Positions 25,374 through 33,778 of a stretch of DNA of 34,067 nucleotides are shown piece after piece. The stretch's first letter is position 1. Each line of letters begins with the position of its first letter. This stretch comes from Hyphomicrobiales bacterium (GTDB lineage Bacteria > Pseudomonadota > Alphaproteobacteria > Rhizobiales > Aestuariivirgaceae). The notes under the pieces were generated by a model. It was not told where the DNA came from. It ran no database searches and was given only the letters and a program-made list of their open reading frames with translations. The stretch is from the NCBI GenBank assembly GCA_025359215.1, contig JANYHE010000007.1, positions 1-34,067 of the forward strand, in the 5' to 3' direction. The translations under genes and the position numbers were made by a program.

Positions 25374-26534
25374 CTAGGCGAGAGCCTTTTCCACCAGCCG
25401 CACCCAATAGCTCACGCCATGGCCAATGGCTTCATCGTTGAAATTATATTTTGGGTGGTGAAGGCCGGCACTATCGCCATTGCCCATAAAGATCATAGAG
25501 CCGGGCCTAGCTTCAAGCATGAATGAAAAATCTTCAGCTCCCATCATCGGATCAAGACTATCATTCACTTGCTTTGCTCCAGCAACATCGCGAGCAGCTT
25601 CCATGGCCAGTTTGGTTTCATCCGCGTGATTGACGGTTACAGGATAATAACGCTGATAATCGACAGCAATTTCAACGCCAGAAGCTAAAGCAATGCCTGC
25701 CGCAGTTTCCTTGATCCGGCGCTCAGCGGTGTCGCGCATCACGGGTTGTAAAGTGCGAACTGTGCCTGCGATCTCGGCTTTTTGTGGAATCACATTATAG
25801 GCATCGCCTGCATGAAATTTTGTCACCGATATGACAAGCGACGCTAATGGATCGGTATTGCGGGATACAATAGATTGCAGTGCCGTGACTAATTGTGATG
25901 CCGCAACAATCGGATCAATCGTTTGATGTGGCATTGCCGCATGCCCACCACGACCGGTAATAACCATGTCAAATTTATCGGCAGCGGCCATGATTGGGCC
26001 CTCACAGGCTGCGAATGAACCCAGAGGCAATCCCGGCAAATTGTGCATTCCAAACACACGAGAAATTTTGAAGCGGTCCATCATGCCATCGTCCACCATG
26101 GCTTTGCCACCGGCACCGCCTTCTTCGGCAGGTTGGAAAATGAGCGCAACCGAACCTGAAAAATTCCGTGTCTCTGCCAAATGTTTGGCGGCACCAAGCA
26201 GCATGGCAGAATGGCCATCATGGCCACAGGCATGCATTTTACCCGAAGTCTTAGATGCATATTCAAGTCCGGTCGCTTCAACAATAGGAAGTGCGTCCAT
26301 GTCAGAACGCAGGCCAATTGTTTGGCCATCGCCGTTGCGACCACGAATAATTGCAACAACACCCGTGCGCCCAATACCTGTTACCACTTCATCACAACCA
26401 AATGATTTCAGTTTTTCGCTTATAAATTTTGCCGTTTCAAAAACATCATATTGCAGTTCTGGAATTTGATGCAGGTAGCGACGCCAAGCGGTCGCTACAG
26501 TTTGAATTTCGAGGGCATTGTTGAGGAGGGGCAT
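25374..26534 (-). CDS. M20-family amidohydrolase (hippurate hydrolase / N-acyl amino acid hydrolase type)
   Basis: Metal-dependent M20D peptidase-fold hydrolase that cleaves N-acyl amino acids or similar amides; the substrate cannot be told from sequence. The 386 residues show the M20D metal-ligand motifs: MHACGHDGHSAMLLGAA (Cys and His ligands), IFQPAEEGGAGGK (catalytic Glu), GMHN, and MGAEDFSFML near the C-terminus. A dimerisation domain lies at about 185-300. The ATG at 26534 has GAGGAG-like bases in reach. It sits 95 bases downstream of the peroxiredoxin gene on the same strand, separated by a terminator, and is convergent with gatA. Confidence 0.92.
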   Translation of the reverse strand: MPLLNNALEIQTVATAWRRYLHQIPELQYDVFETAKFISEKLKSFGCDEVVTGIGRTGVVAIIRGRNGDGQTIGLRSDMDALPIVEATGLEYASKTSGKMHACGHDGHSAMLLGAAKHLAETRNFSGSVALIFQPAEEGGAGGKAMVDDGMMDRFKISRVFGMHNLPGLPLGSFAACEGPIMAAADKFDMVITGRGGHAAMPHQTIDPIVAASQLVTALQSIVSRNTDPLASLVISVTKFHAGDAYNVIPQKAEIAGTVRTLQPVMRDTAERRIKETAAGIALASGVEIAVDYQRYYPVTVNHADETKLAMEAARDVAGAKQVNDSLDPMMGAEDFSFMLEARPGSMIFMGNGDSAGLHHPKYNFNDEAIGHGVSYWVRLVEKALA

Positions 26535-26569
26535 TTGAAATTCCTTGTTGATTTATCATAGATGAAAAC

Positions 26570-26605
26570 TGCACAAACAAAAACCCCGGAGTTTAGTCCG
26601 GGGTT
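26570..26605 (-). terminator. Rho-independent terminator downstream of peroxiredoxin
   Basis: AACCCCGGA (26582-26590) pairs with TCCGGGGTT (26597-26605) around a six-base loop. On the minus strand the stem is followed by a T-rich run (TTTGTTTG), as expected for ending the peroxiredoxin transcript. On the plus strand GAATTTTT follows, so weak bidirectional action is possible. Confidence 0.85.
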
Positions 26606-26629
26606 GAATTTTTGAGAGAGTTTGTAAAG

Positions 26630-27283
26630 TTAGAGTTTTACGATGCGTAAATAAGGCTTCACAGTTTTCCAGCCCTGCGGGAATTTCTCCTTCGCGGCTT
26701 CATCTGACACGGAACCAAGAATGATCACATCTTCACCTTGTTTCCAATTGGCGGGCGTAGCCACAGATTTTGTCGCAGTCAGTTGCAATGAATCCACCAC
26801 GCGCAAGATCTCATCGAAATTGCGCCCAGTGCTCATCGGATAAGTGAGTATCAATTTGATCCGCTTATCTGGGCCAATAATCATAACGTTGCGCACTGTG
26901 GCGTTATCAGCAGCTGTGCGGCTTTTAGCATTGCCCGAAGCATTGGGATGGATCATGCCGTAAAGTTTAGCCACTGTCAGGTCGCTATCACCAATCATAG
27001 GGTAGCTGACGTCGGCACCTGTTACGTCCTTGATGTCTTTTTTCCAGCGCAAATGATCATCAACACTGTCAACAGAAATGCCGATCATTTTAACACCACG
27101 CTTATCAAATTCAGGCTTTTTGAGCGCCATGGAACCCAGTTCGGTGGTGCAAACGGGCGTGAAATCCTTTGGATGCGACACAATCATCGCCCACGAACCT
27201 TCTATATATTCGTGGAAATGAATCCGGCCTTCAGTTGTGTCCGCTTCAAAATCGGGAGCAATATCACCAAGTTGTAAAGTCAT
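26630..27283 (-). CDS. 1-Cys peroxiredoxin (Prx6 type)
   Basis: Thiol peroxidase reducing hydrogen peroxide and alkyl hydroperoxides in the cytoplasm. The 217 residues carry the peroxidatic cysteine C45 in DFTPVCTTELG, with the preceding Pro and Thr of the PxxxTxxC motif. There is no resolving cysteine. The long C-terminal domain (ANWKQGEDVIILGSVSDEAAKEKFPQGW, partly conserved, ending KPYLRIVKL) is typical of the Prx6 subfamily. The ATG at 27283 is chosen over an upstream frame because GGAGG (27289-27293) lies five bases before it. A TATATT element further upstream may be the promoter -10. No regulator gene is adjacent. Confidence 0.96.
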   Translation of the reverse strand: MTLQLGDIAPDFEADTTEGRIHFHEYIEGSWAMIVSHPKDFTPVCTTELGSMALKKPEFDKRGVKMIGISVDSVDDHLRWKKDIKDVTGADVSYPMIGDSDLTVAKLYGMIHPNASGNAKSRTAADNATVRNVMIIGPDKRIKLILTYPMSTGRNFDEILRVVDSLQLTATKSVATPANWKQGEDVIILGSVSDEAAKEKFPQGWKTVKPYLRIVKL

Positions 27284-27374
27284 GTCGGCCTCCATTGAGT
27301 TTCTATGCACACAATATAGTGCGCCAATCGTTCGGAATAAAGAACAATTTTGACAATTCGACGAACGCTCCGCA

Positions 27375-28727
27375 CTAAGCCGCTTGCAAACCTGTTTTCT
27401 GCAACGAATTCAGCAAGGCAGTGAAGCAGCGCTTGTCTAATGCGGTGCCAACGTCTTCAGCCATAATCGCCAGAGCCTTATCAACACTCATGGCCTTGCG
27501 ATATGGTCGATCGGCCGTGAGTGCATCAAAAATATCGGCCACCGCCAAAATGCGAGATTCGATTTTGATTTCCTCGCCCTTCAGGCCTTTCGGATAACCC
27601 GAACCATTTAGTTTTTCATGGTGAGCACTAGCAATGGGAGCCAAATCCTTGAAAGCCGATATTTGGCTGAGGATCTTTTCACTATATTCAGCGTGGCGTT
27701 GCATTTGCGCCCATTCTTCAGCATCAAGTTTTGACGACTTGTCGAGAACGGTGTTGCTCACGCCCAGTTTGCCAATATCATGCAAAAGGGCAGCACGTTT
27801 CAGCCATCGACGCCGTTCTAAACTAAACCCCAAATCCTCAGCAATCAAATCAGAATAAAGAGTCACACGATTGCTATGACCACTGGTGAATGGACTTTTT
27901 GAATCGACAACCTCAGCAAAGCCTGCTGCAATATCATCCAAATAATCATCATCCACGATAGTGATGTGTTGTGCTGGTTCAAACTCATAAATTAATTCTT
28001 GAACGTCAGCGCCGTTAAGAGAATCCCAAAATAGGGATCCTTTTGAAATGCGATCAAACACAGCCACCAATTCAGGATCAAACCAAGTTCCCTTGCGATT
28101 CTCAATTTCCTTGCGTGCGGCTTCTGGCCCATCCGCCATTTGAAACACATCCACCACTTGGCATAACAGGGCAATGCGGGAAAAGAGGGGGATTTCCAAA
28201 CCCGCCAGTTGCTGTGGCTTGCCGCGTCCATCCCAATGTTCATCAAGGGAGGAAATGCCATTGGCAACATTTTCACCAAAGCGCATTTTGCGCGCAATAT
28301 CAGCACCGCGCTGGCATCTTGTGGCGATAAGTTCATTCGAGATTTCGCCACCATTTTGAAAAATATGAATGATGGCGCGAAACCGTTCTGCCAGCCCAGA
28401 CTTCAAACCCGTGTGTGAAAGCACGAACCGAAGTGCCTGCGGCAGGCTGCCATCAATGCGTTTAAAATCTGTTTTGAAGCTCCGATCATCAACCAGATAA
28501 AGCTCGCAGATGCGCGCTGCATTGCTGCTGCACCCTAAATCTTTCAACAACAACGTGTAATAAAGGTCCCAGCTCTGCTTCTCGTCGAGTTTTAATGCAG
28601 AAGCCATTTGCATGCCAATCCAACAACTGCGAACACAATGCCCGGCGGTCTGGCCTTCGGTCAAATCAAGTGCATGACTCAGTGCACCCAATAGCTCTGC
28701 TAGTCGAATTTCTGTGTTTGCGGGCAT
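27375..28727 (-). CDS. Tandem HD-domain protein with C-terminal HD-GYP (cyclic di-GMP phosphodiesterase type)
   Basis: A 450-residue soluble protein made of two HD-GYP-like halves. The C-terminal half (about 275-445) is canonical: SGHSNRV, LLHDIGKLGV (HD at 316-317) and HHEKLNGSGYP (369-379), followed by AVADIFDALTADRPYRKA. Such domains hydrolyse cyclic di-GMP. The N-terminal half (about 5-225) has the same outline but key residues differ: GHCVRSC, LKDLG in place of HDIG, and DEHWDGRGKP in place of HHExxxGxGYP. It is therefore probably non-catalytic and may be regulatory. The ATG at 28727 is preferred over an upstream GTG because GGAG lies six bases before it. A promoter-like pair sits upstream. 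Confidence 0.9.
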   Translation of the reverse strand: MPANTEIRLAELLGALSHALDLTEGQTAGHCVRSCWIGMQMASALKLDEKQSWDLYYTLLLKDLGCSSNAARICELYLVDDRSFKTDFKRIDGSLPQALRFVLSHTGLKSGLAERFRAIIHIFQNGGEISNELIATRCQRGADIARKMRFGENVANGISSLDEHWDGRGKPQQLAGLEIPLFSRIALLCQVVDVFQMADGPEAARKEIENRKGTWFDPELVAVFDRISKGSLFWDSLNGADVQELIYEFEPAQHITIVDDDYLDDIAAGFAEVVDSKSPFTSGHSNRVTLYSDLIAEDLGFSLERRRWLKRAALLHDIGKLGVSNTVLDKSSKLDAEEWAQMQRHAEYSEKILSQISAFKDLAPIASAHHEKLNGSGYPKGLKGEEIKIESRILAVADIFDALTADRPYRKAMSVDKALAIMAEDVGTALDKRCFTALLNSLQKTGLQAA

Positions 28728-28759
28728 GGTTTTCTCCACGCCAAATCGTAAACACAGAG

Positions 28760-28788
28760 CTATAATAAATAGTGAACTGAGTGTTCAA
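28760..28788 (-). promoter_or_regulatory. Candidate sigma-70-type promoter for the HD-GYP gene
   Basis: On the minus strand TTGAAC (28783-28788) and TTATAG (28760-28765) are separated by 17 bases, about 33 bases before the chosen ATG. Both boxes are partial matches to the consensus. The site lies in the 77-base gap after the flavoenzyme gene, so the HD-GYP gene could be transcribed separately from it. Confidence 0.4.
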
Positions 28789-28804
28789 ATGATTGTGAGT
28801 GCGA

Positions 28805-31264
28805 TCAGGCTTTTATACGCTCACCCTTTGGATCATAGAAACTTCCCAGCTGAACTTTTGCCGGATAGCGCTTCCACGCTAACTCCACTTCCCAAATGCC
28901 GCTCTCAATCCATTCCTTGGTGACACCTTCAATGTTTTTAACATAACCTAGCCCTAGAGATCTATTAACACGGTGCCCCCACGCACCTGACGTCGTTGAT
29001 CCTACAATTACATCGTTCCGATAAAGAGGTTCCTCGTGATAAATCATCGGTGCCGTGGTGCTGTCATCATGCAAAGCAATGCACACCATGCGTTTTGGCA
29101 AAGCGGGCAGGGTCTTTTGTTTCAACAACGCCTCGCGACCGATAAATCCACCGGGTTTATCCCACGCCACTGCGAATCCTAAACCAGCTTCAAGCGGTGT
29201 TTCTTCATCAGAAATATCATGGCCCCAATGGCGGTAAGCCTTTTCCATGCGGCCATTATTCATGGTGTGCATTCCGGCGGGCGTGAGATTGAATTCAACA
29301 CCTGCCGCCTGAATGGTTTCAAACACATGTGCCGCAAATTCAGTTGGCATATAAAGTTCCCAACCCAATTCACCCACATAAGTAATGCGGCTGGCGCGAA
29401 CGCGGGCATAACCAATTTCAATTTCTTGCGAAGTGCCAAATGGGAATGCATCGTTCGCAAGATCTGCTCCTGAGACTTTTTGCAATAGAGCGCGTGACTT
29501 GGGTCCCATAATAGTTAGCATCGGCAAGCCTGATGTGATGTCGGTAGCAACACAGTGCGCGTCGAAGGGTGTATTGCGTTTCAACCAAGCCATATCGCGC
29601 GTTTGGGGCACGGCACCTGTTACAACTAAGAACTTGTCGATTGCCAATCTTGTAATCGTCAAGTCAGCCTCTATGCCGCCACGCTCGTTGAGCCATTGTG
29701 TGTAAACAATCCGACCTTGTTCAACATCCACATTATTGGCACTGATGTTATTTAAAACTGCACAAGCGTCGCGACCTTCAACTTGATATTTTGCAAATGA
29801 CGATTGATCAAAAAACACGCAATCATTCATCAAAGCTTTGGCTTCATGTTCCGCGCAGGGCCACCAATTTTGACGGCCATATGAATATTCGTAGACTGCT
29901 TTCACGCCATCCCGCGCATACCAGTTGGGACGCTCCCAGCCGTTTATTTCACCGAATACTGCTCCTAATTTCTCCGTATACTGATGAAATGGCGAGCGCC
30001 GCACCCCCCGAGCCGTTTCAGCTTGGCGGTAAGGCCAATGCATGGCGTAGAGCAAGCCGAGCGATTCAGTCACGCGGTCATGCACATATTTTTTGACAGA
30101 TTGAAATGGATGAATGCGCCTTACATCAATGCCGTTCAAATCCATCGGTGGGTGACCATTCTTGATCCAATCCGCCAACATTAATCCAGCACCACCAGAA
30201 GACTGGATACCGATTGAGTTAAATCCTGTCGCCACGAAAAGGTTTTTCACTTCGGGCGCCTCGCCCAAATAATAACGATTATCAGGCGTGAAACTTTCAG
30301 GGCCATTGAAAAACAATTGAATGCCGGCAGTCTCCAGCAGCGGCACCCGATTGATTGCCTTTTCCAAGATCGGTTCGAAGTGATCCATATCTTCGGGCAG
30401 GGTCACAAATGCATGTTCATCATCAATGCCGCCGCCGCCCCATGGCTTGGCGACAGGTTCAAACGCACCCACCATCAGTTTTCCGGCATCTTCTTTATAA
30501 TAAGTGCACTCATCAGGCACACGAACAATGGGCATGTTGCGGGGTAAATCAGCGATGGGTTCAGAAACGATATAAAAATGCTCGCAAGCGTGAAGAGGAA
30601 TATTAACACCAATACTGCGGCCAAGTTCACGCGACCACATGCCCGAAGCTACCACGACTTTATCAGCCATGATGGTGCCTTGTGTGGTTTCAACGCCATT
30701 GGCTTTGCCTTCAGCAGTAAGAATACGTGTAACCTTCACGTTTTCAAAAACCTGTGCGCCACGGCTGCGCGCACCCGCCGCCAAGGCTTGCGTCACATCA
30801 ATGGGATTAACCTGACCATCTTTGGGCAAAAACACGCCACCTTTTACACCATCCAAATTGTAAGCCGGAACCCGTTCTTTAATTTCTCCGAGTGAAATCA
30901 CTTGCACGTCTAAGCCGAAATTTTTAGCCATTGATGCGCCACGTAGAAGTTCCTCATAGCGGCCATCATTGAGCGCCAGAGAAATTGATCCGTTTTGTTT
31001 GAAACCCGTAGCTTGCCCCGTTTCTTTTTCCAAACCTTCAAACAAACCTGCAGTATATTTTGCAAGTTCCGTTAAATTGCGTGAAGCCCGAAGTTGGCCC
31101 ACCAATCCGGCGGCATGCCATGTGGTGCCAGAGGTGAGTTGCTTACGTTCCAAGACCACAACATTAGTAATGCCAATTTTGGTGAGATGATAAGCAATCG
31201 AGCAACCCACAATACCGCCCCCAATAATCACGACATCAGCTTGTTTGGGGAGTTGTTTCATCAT
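28805..31264 (-). CDS. FAD-dependent dimethylglycine/sarcosine dehydrogenase-like protein (DAO plus GcvT domains)
   Basis: An 819-residue two-part enzyme. The N-terminal DAO domain begins VVIIGGGIVGCS (FAD-binding GxGxxG at 15-20) and includes SGTTWHAAGL with H50, the position of the covalent flavin-linking histidine in dimethylglycine dehydrogenase. A connecting FAO-type domain follows. The C-terminal half (about 425-800) is an aminomethyltransferase (GcvT-like) fold with VTGAVPQTRDMAWL, MGPKSRALLQ and YVGELGWELYMP, which in this family accepts the C1 unit on tetrahydrofolate. It therefore likely demethylates dimethylglycine, sarcosine or a related N-methyl compound; substrate is not decidable. 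Start is one of two adjacent ATGs at 31264/31261. It is divergent from rhodanese-metZ. Confidence 0.9.
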   Translation of the reverse strand: MMKQLPKQADVVIIGGGIVGCSIAYHLTKIGITNVVVLERKQLTSGTTWHAAGLVGQLRASRNLTELAKYTAGLFEGLEKETGQATGFKQNGSISLALNDGRYEELLRGASMAKNFGLDVQVISLGEIKERVPAYNLDGVKGGVFLPKDGQVNPIDVTQALAAGARSRGAQVFENVKVTRILTAEGKANGVETTQGTIMADKVVVASGMWSRELGRSIGVNIPLHACEHFYIVSEPIADLPRNMPIVRVPDECTYYKEDAGKLMVGAFEPVAKPWGGGGIDDEHAFVTLPEDMDHFEPILEKAINRVPLLETAGIQLFFNGPESFTPDNRYYLGEAPEVKNLFVATGFNSIGIQSSGGAGLMLADWIKNGHPPMDLNGIDVRRIHPFQSVKKYVHDRVTESLGLLYAMHWPYRQAETARGVRRSPFHQYTEKLGAVFGEINGWERPNWYARDGVKAVYEYSYGRQNWWPCAEHEAKALMNDCVFFDQSSFAKYQVEGRDACAVLNNISANNVDVEQGRIVYTQWLNERGGIEADLTITRLAIDKFLVVTGAVPQTRDMAWLKRNTPFDAHCVATDITSGLPMLTIMGPKSRALLQKVSGADLANDAFPFGTSQEIEIGYARVRASRITYVGELGWELYMPTEFAAHVFETIQAAGVEFNLTPAGMHTMNNGRMEKAYRHWGHDISDEETPLEAGLGFAVAWDKPGGFIGREALLKQKTLPALPKRMVCIALHDDSTTAPMIYHEEPLYRNDVIVGSTTSGAWGHRVNRSLGLGYVKNIEGVTKEWIESGIWEVELAWKRYPAKVQLGSFYDPKGERIKA

Positions 31265-31299
31265 GGGGCACCTGAAAATTAAAATTTGAGGTTAGTAAA

Positions 31300-31370
31300 T
31301 TGCACTTATCGCTCATAGTGCCAGAACCGATTTTCCTTTGCGAGTGCAAAGACCTTTCGCTAAGGTGCAA
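31300..31370. promoter_or_regulatory. Repeated GTGCAA boxes and small inverted repeats upstream of rhodanese-metZ
   Basis: The 128-base divergent gap holds TTGCAC (31300-31305, inverted), GTGCAA (31344-31349) and GTGCAA (31365-31370). The two direct copies start exactly 21 bases apart, two helical turns. Inverted repeats CTTTGC/GCAAAG (31336-31351) and ACCTT/AAGGT (31352-31366) overlap them. This may be a regulator site or a leader hairpin set for the sulfur operon; no known riboswitch consensus was recognised. Confidence 0.4.
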
Positions 31371-31392
31371 CAAATTCACTAGGACCAAGACA

Positions 31393-31794
31393 ATGTATCA
31401 AGGTGACATTCCACCATCCGAAGCCCATCAACGTCTGAAGGGAAATTCAGCCGCAGTTTTAATTGATGTGCGCACTCAACCAGAATGGACATTTGTAGGC
31501 GTGCCGCAGGTCGATCGTTTGGTGAGGCTTTCGTGGCAGGTCTATCCTTCGATGGATGTGAACGCTCGATTTGTTGAAGAGGTTCAAGCCATGGGCCTGC
31601 CCATGGACTCAGAAATATTATGTATCTGCCGCTCTGGTGCACGCTCCGCATCTGCTGCCAATGCATTGACTGCAGCAGGCTTCACCAATTGTTGGAATGT
31701 GGCGCAGGGCTTCGAAGGTGACAAAGATGCCGTTGGCCACCGGGCTAAAGTAAATGGCTGGAAAGCCGCTGGTCTTCCTTGGGTTCAAAGCTAA
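31393..31794 (+). CDS. Rhodanese-like domain protein
   Basis: Single-domain rhodanese of 133 residues, a sulfur-transfer family protein acting through a cysteine persulfide. The motifs seen are VLIDVRTQPEWTFVG (CH2A-like) and the active-site loop CRSGARS with C79; the first residue after Cys is Arg as in many thiosulfate:sulfurtransferase-like proteins. A longer open frame begins at 31300, but the ATG at 31393 has AGGA (31381-31384) eight bases before it and gives the conserved N-terminus. Its TAA overlaps the metZ ATG by one base (TAATG), so the two are translationally coupled. That suggests a role in supplying or handling sulfur for homocysteine synthesis, by inference. Confidence 0.92.
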   Translation: MYQGDIPPSEAHQRLKGNSAAVLIDVRTQPEWTFVGVPQVDRLVRLSWQVYPSMDVNARFVEEVQAMGLPMDSEILCICRSGARSASAANALTAAGFTNCWNVAQGFEGDKDAVGHRAKVNGWKAAGLPWVQS

Positions 31795-32993
31795 TGACGA
31801 AAAAGACGAGGACCAAAAACGCTCCACAGTGGGGTGACGCGACAAAATTGGTGCGCGGCGGTTTGGACCGCACGGCTTATGGTGAAACCTCAGAAGCTCT
31901 CTTTCTTACATCAGGTTATGTCTATGACGCGCCTGAAACCGCTGAAAAGCGATTCATGGGGGAAGATGATGGCTATGTTTATGGCCGCTATGGCAACCCC
32001 ACCGTTACGATGTTTGAAGAACGCCTGGCGCTGCTCGAAGGAGCTGAGGCTTGTTATGGTGTTGCCTCAGGCATGGCCGCAGTATTTGGTGCGCTTGCTT
32101 GCCAATTAAAGGCAGGCGATCACGTTGTTTCTTCGAAAGCGTTGTTCGGTTCGTGCTATCAAGTGATCACCAGCATATTGCCACGCTTCGGCATTACGCA
32201 CACTCTAGTGGATGGTGGTGATTTGGAAGCCTGGGCAGCGGCAATTACACCACAAACCAAATGCCTGTTCTTGGAAACACCATCAAACCCCACGCTGGAT
32301 ATTATTGATCTGGCAGCTGTTTGCGAGCTTGGCAATAAAGCTGGAATTAATGTTGTAGTTGATAACATTTTCGCAACCCCTATTTTGCAAAAACCAGTAC
32401 TGTTTGGTGCCGATGTTATTGTTTACTCAGGAACCAAACATATGGACGGGCAGGGCCGCGTGTTGGGTGGGGCCATCGTTTCAACTAAGAAATTTAAAGA
32501 AGAACAACTAAAACCCTTCCTTCGTCATACAGGTCCGTCAATTTCTCCGTTTAATGCCTGGGTGCTACTCAAGGGCCTCGAAACGATGAAATTGCGTGTT
32601 GAAGCGCAGAGCAATTCTGCACATTCTGTTGCCGAACATTTGGGTGCCACCAAAGTGGTCAGCCGAGTGCTCTATCCACATTTAGATAGTCACCCCCAAG
32701 CGGCACTGGCAAAAAAGCAAATGGCCATGGGGGGAACCATGGTGACGTTCGAAGTGGAAGGTGGCAAAGCCAAAGCGTTTGATGTGTTGCGCCGCCTAAA
32801 GCTGGTGGATATCTCAAATAATCTTGGCGACGCAAAATCTTTGATGACGCATCCTGCCTCAACGACACACAGAAACATCGGGCCAGAAGCCCGTGCTATG
32901 ATGGGCATTACCGACGGAATGCTGCGTCTTTCCGTAGGCTTAGAAGACATTAAAGATATATTGGATGATGTGAAGCAAGCGCTGACGGGCTGA
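31794..32993 (+). CDS. metZ: O-succinylhomoserine sulfhydrylase
   Basis: PLP-dependent Cys/Met-metabolism enzyme that makes homocysteine from O-succinylhomoserine (or O-acetylhomoserine) and sulfide. The 399-residue protein shows TKLVRGGLDRTAYGETSEAL, YGRYGNPT (65-70 region), the ETPSNPTLDI motif, and the Schiff-base lysine K215 in YSGTKHMDGQGRVLGG. The GQGRV stretch is characteristic of the MetZ branch over cystathionine gamma-synthase. The ATG at 31794 overlaps the rhodanese stop; a TTG five codons earlier is less likely. The gene ends one base before the convergent TauE-type gene. Confidence 0.94.
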   Translation: MTKKTRTKNAPQWGDATKLVRGGLDRTAYGETSEALFLTSGYVYDAPETAEKRFMGEDDGYVYGRYGNPTVTMFEERLALLEGAEACYGVASGMAAVFGALACQLKAGDHVVSSKALFGSCYQVITSILPRFGITHTLVDGGDLEAWAAAITPQTKCLFLETPSNPTLDIIDLAAVCELGNKAGINVVVDNIFATPILQKPVLFGADVIVYSGTKHMDGQGRVLGGAIVSTKKFKEEQLKPFLRHTGPSISPFNAWVLLKGLETMKLRVEAQSNSAHSVAEHLGATKVVSRVLYPHLDSHPQAALAKKQMAMGGTMVTFEVEGGKAKAFDVLRRLKLVDISNNLGDAKSLMTHPASTTHRNIGPEARAMMGITDGMLRLSVGLEDIKDILDDVKQALTG

Positions 32994-32994
32994 G

Positions 32995-33756
32995 TTAGCC
33001 CGTCACAATCCTGAATGTGCCAATCGCCATGGCCAACATGCCAACCACAATGGTCAGTTCGCGTCGTGGGGCTATCTTTGAGAGCCATCCGCCAGCCAGT
33101 GCGGCAGGCAATCCACCGACCACCAATCCAAGAACGGGCAAGAACACGGTTTGCCAATCGGCCCCACCTTGCCAATGGCCAATTAAAAACGCAAAAACAA
33201 ACGACAAGAACACTGCAAGGCTCACGGCAAACTCAGCAATGTTTGTCGCCCCAATTGCATAGCGACTTTCAACGCCAGCACCGAGCAAACCAGTGGTAAC
33301 AATGGGTCCCCAGCTTCCGCCAATGCCCTCCACAAGGCCGCCACCAAAACCAACAATCCTTGCAAACCACTTCGGTAAATTATGCGGCAGGACATTGCGA
33401 AAGCCACGATAAATAATCAGCGCACCAATGCTCAGCAAATAGGCATTGATAAGATGAAATAGAATTTTTCCCTTTAGACTCGTCAGTAACATGGCCCCTG
33501 CGAACCCGCCCAAGGAGCCAAACAGACAAAGCGCCAACAGAAGTTCCCATGTGTGGTTTTTGTTCAGAAAATGCGAAACTGCTGCAGTGAATGTGGTGGG
33601 AAGCTTCGCGGCATTCACACTTGCCGAAGCAAGCGCGGGCGGTATTCCTTGAGCCAAAAGAACTGATGACGAAATGATGCCAAACCCCATTCCTAAGGTT
33701 CCATCAATAAGTTGCGCAAAAAAACCAACTATTGCAAACGACCAAAACTGTGACAT
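32995..33756 (-). CDS. TauE/SafE (TSUP) family membrane permease
   Basis: Polytopic inner-membrane protein of the TSUP family, whose members are linked to sulfite, sulfonate or other anion export. The 253 residues from ATG 33756 start MSQFWSFAIVGFFAQLIDGTLGMGFG and contain about eight hydrophobic segments in two similar halves, each with a Gly-rich loop (IDGTLGMGFG and GFGGGLVEGIGGSWGP). The longer open frame to 33930 overlaps cysH and is rejected because ATG 33756 matches the family N-terminus. It lies 22 bases after cysH on the same strand, which fits sulfite removal linked to sulfate reduction; substrate is inferred from context. Confidence 0.9.
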   Translation of the reverse strand: MSQFWSFAIVGFFAQLIDGTLGMGFGIISSSVLLAQGIPPALASASVNAAKLPTTFTAAVSHFLNKNHTWELLLALCLFGSLGGFAGAMLLTSLKGKILFHLINAYLLSIGALIIYRGFRNVLPHNLPKWFARIVGFGGGLVEGIGGSWGPIVTTGLLGAGVESRYAIGATNIAEFAVSLAVFLSFVFAFLIGHWQGGADWQTVFLPVLGLVVGGLPAALAGGWLSKIAPRRELTIVVGMLAMAIGTFRIVTG

Positions 33757-33778
33757 TGAAGTTCTCTCTGAAAGTCGA

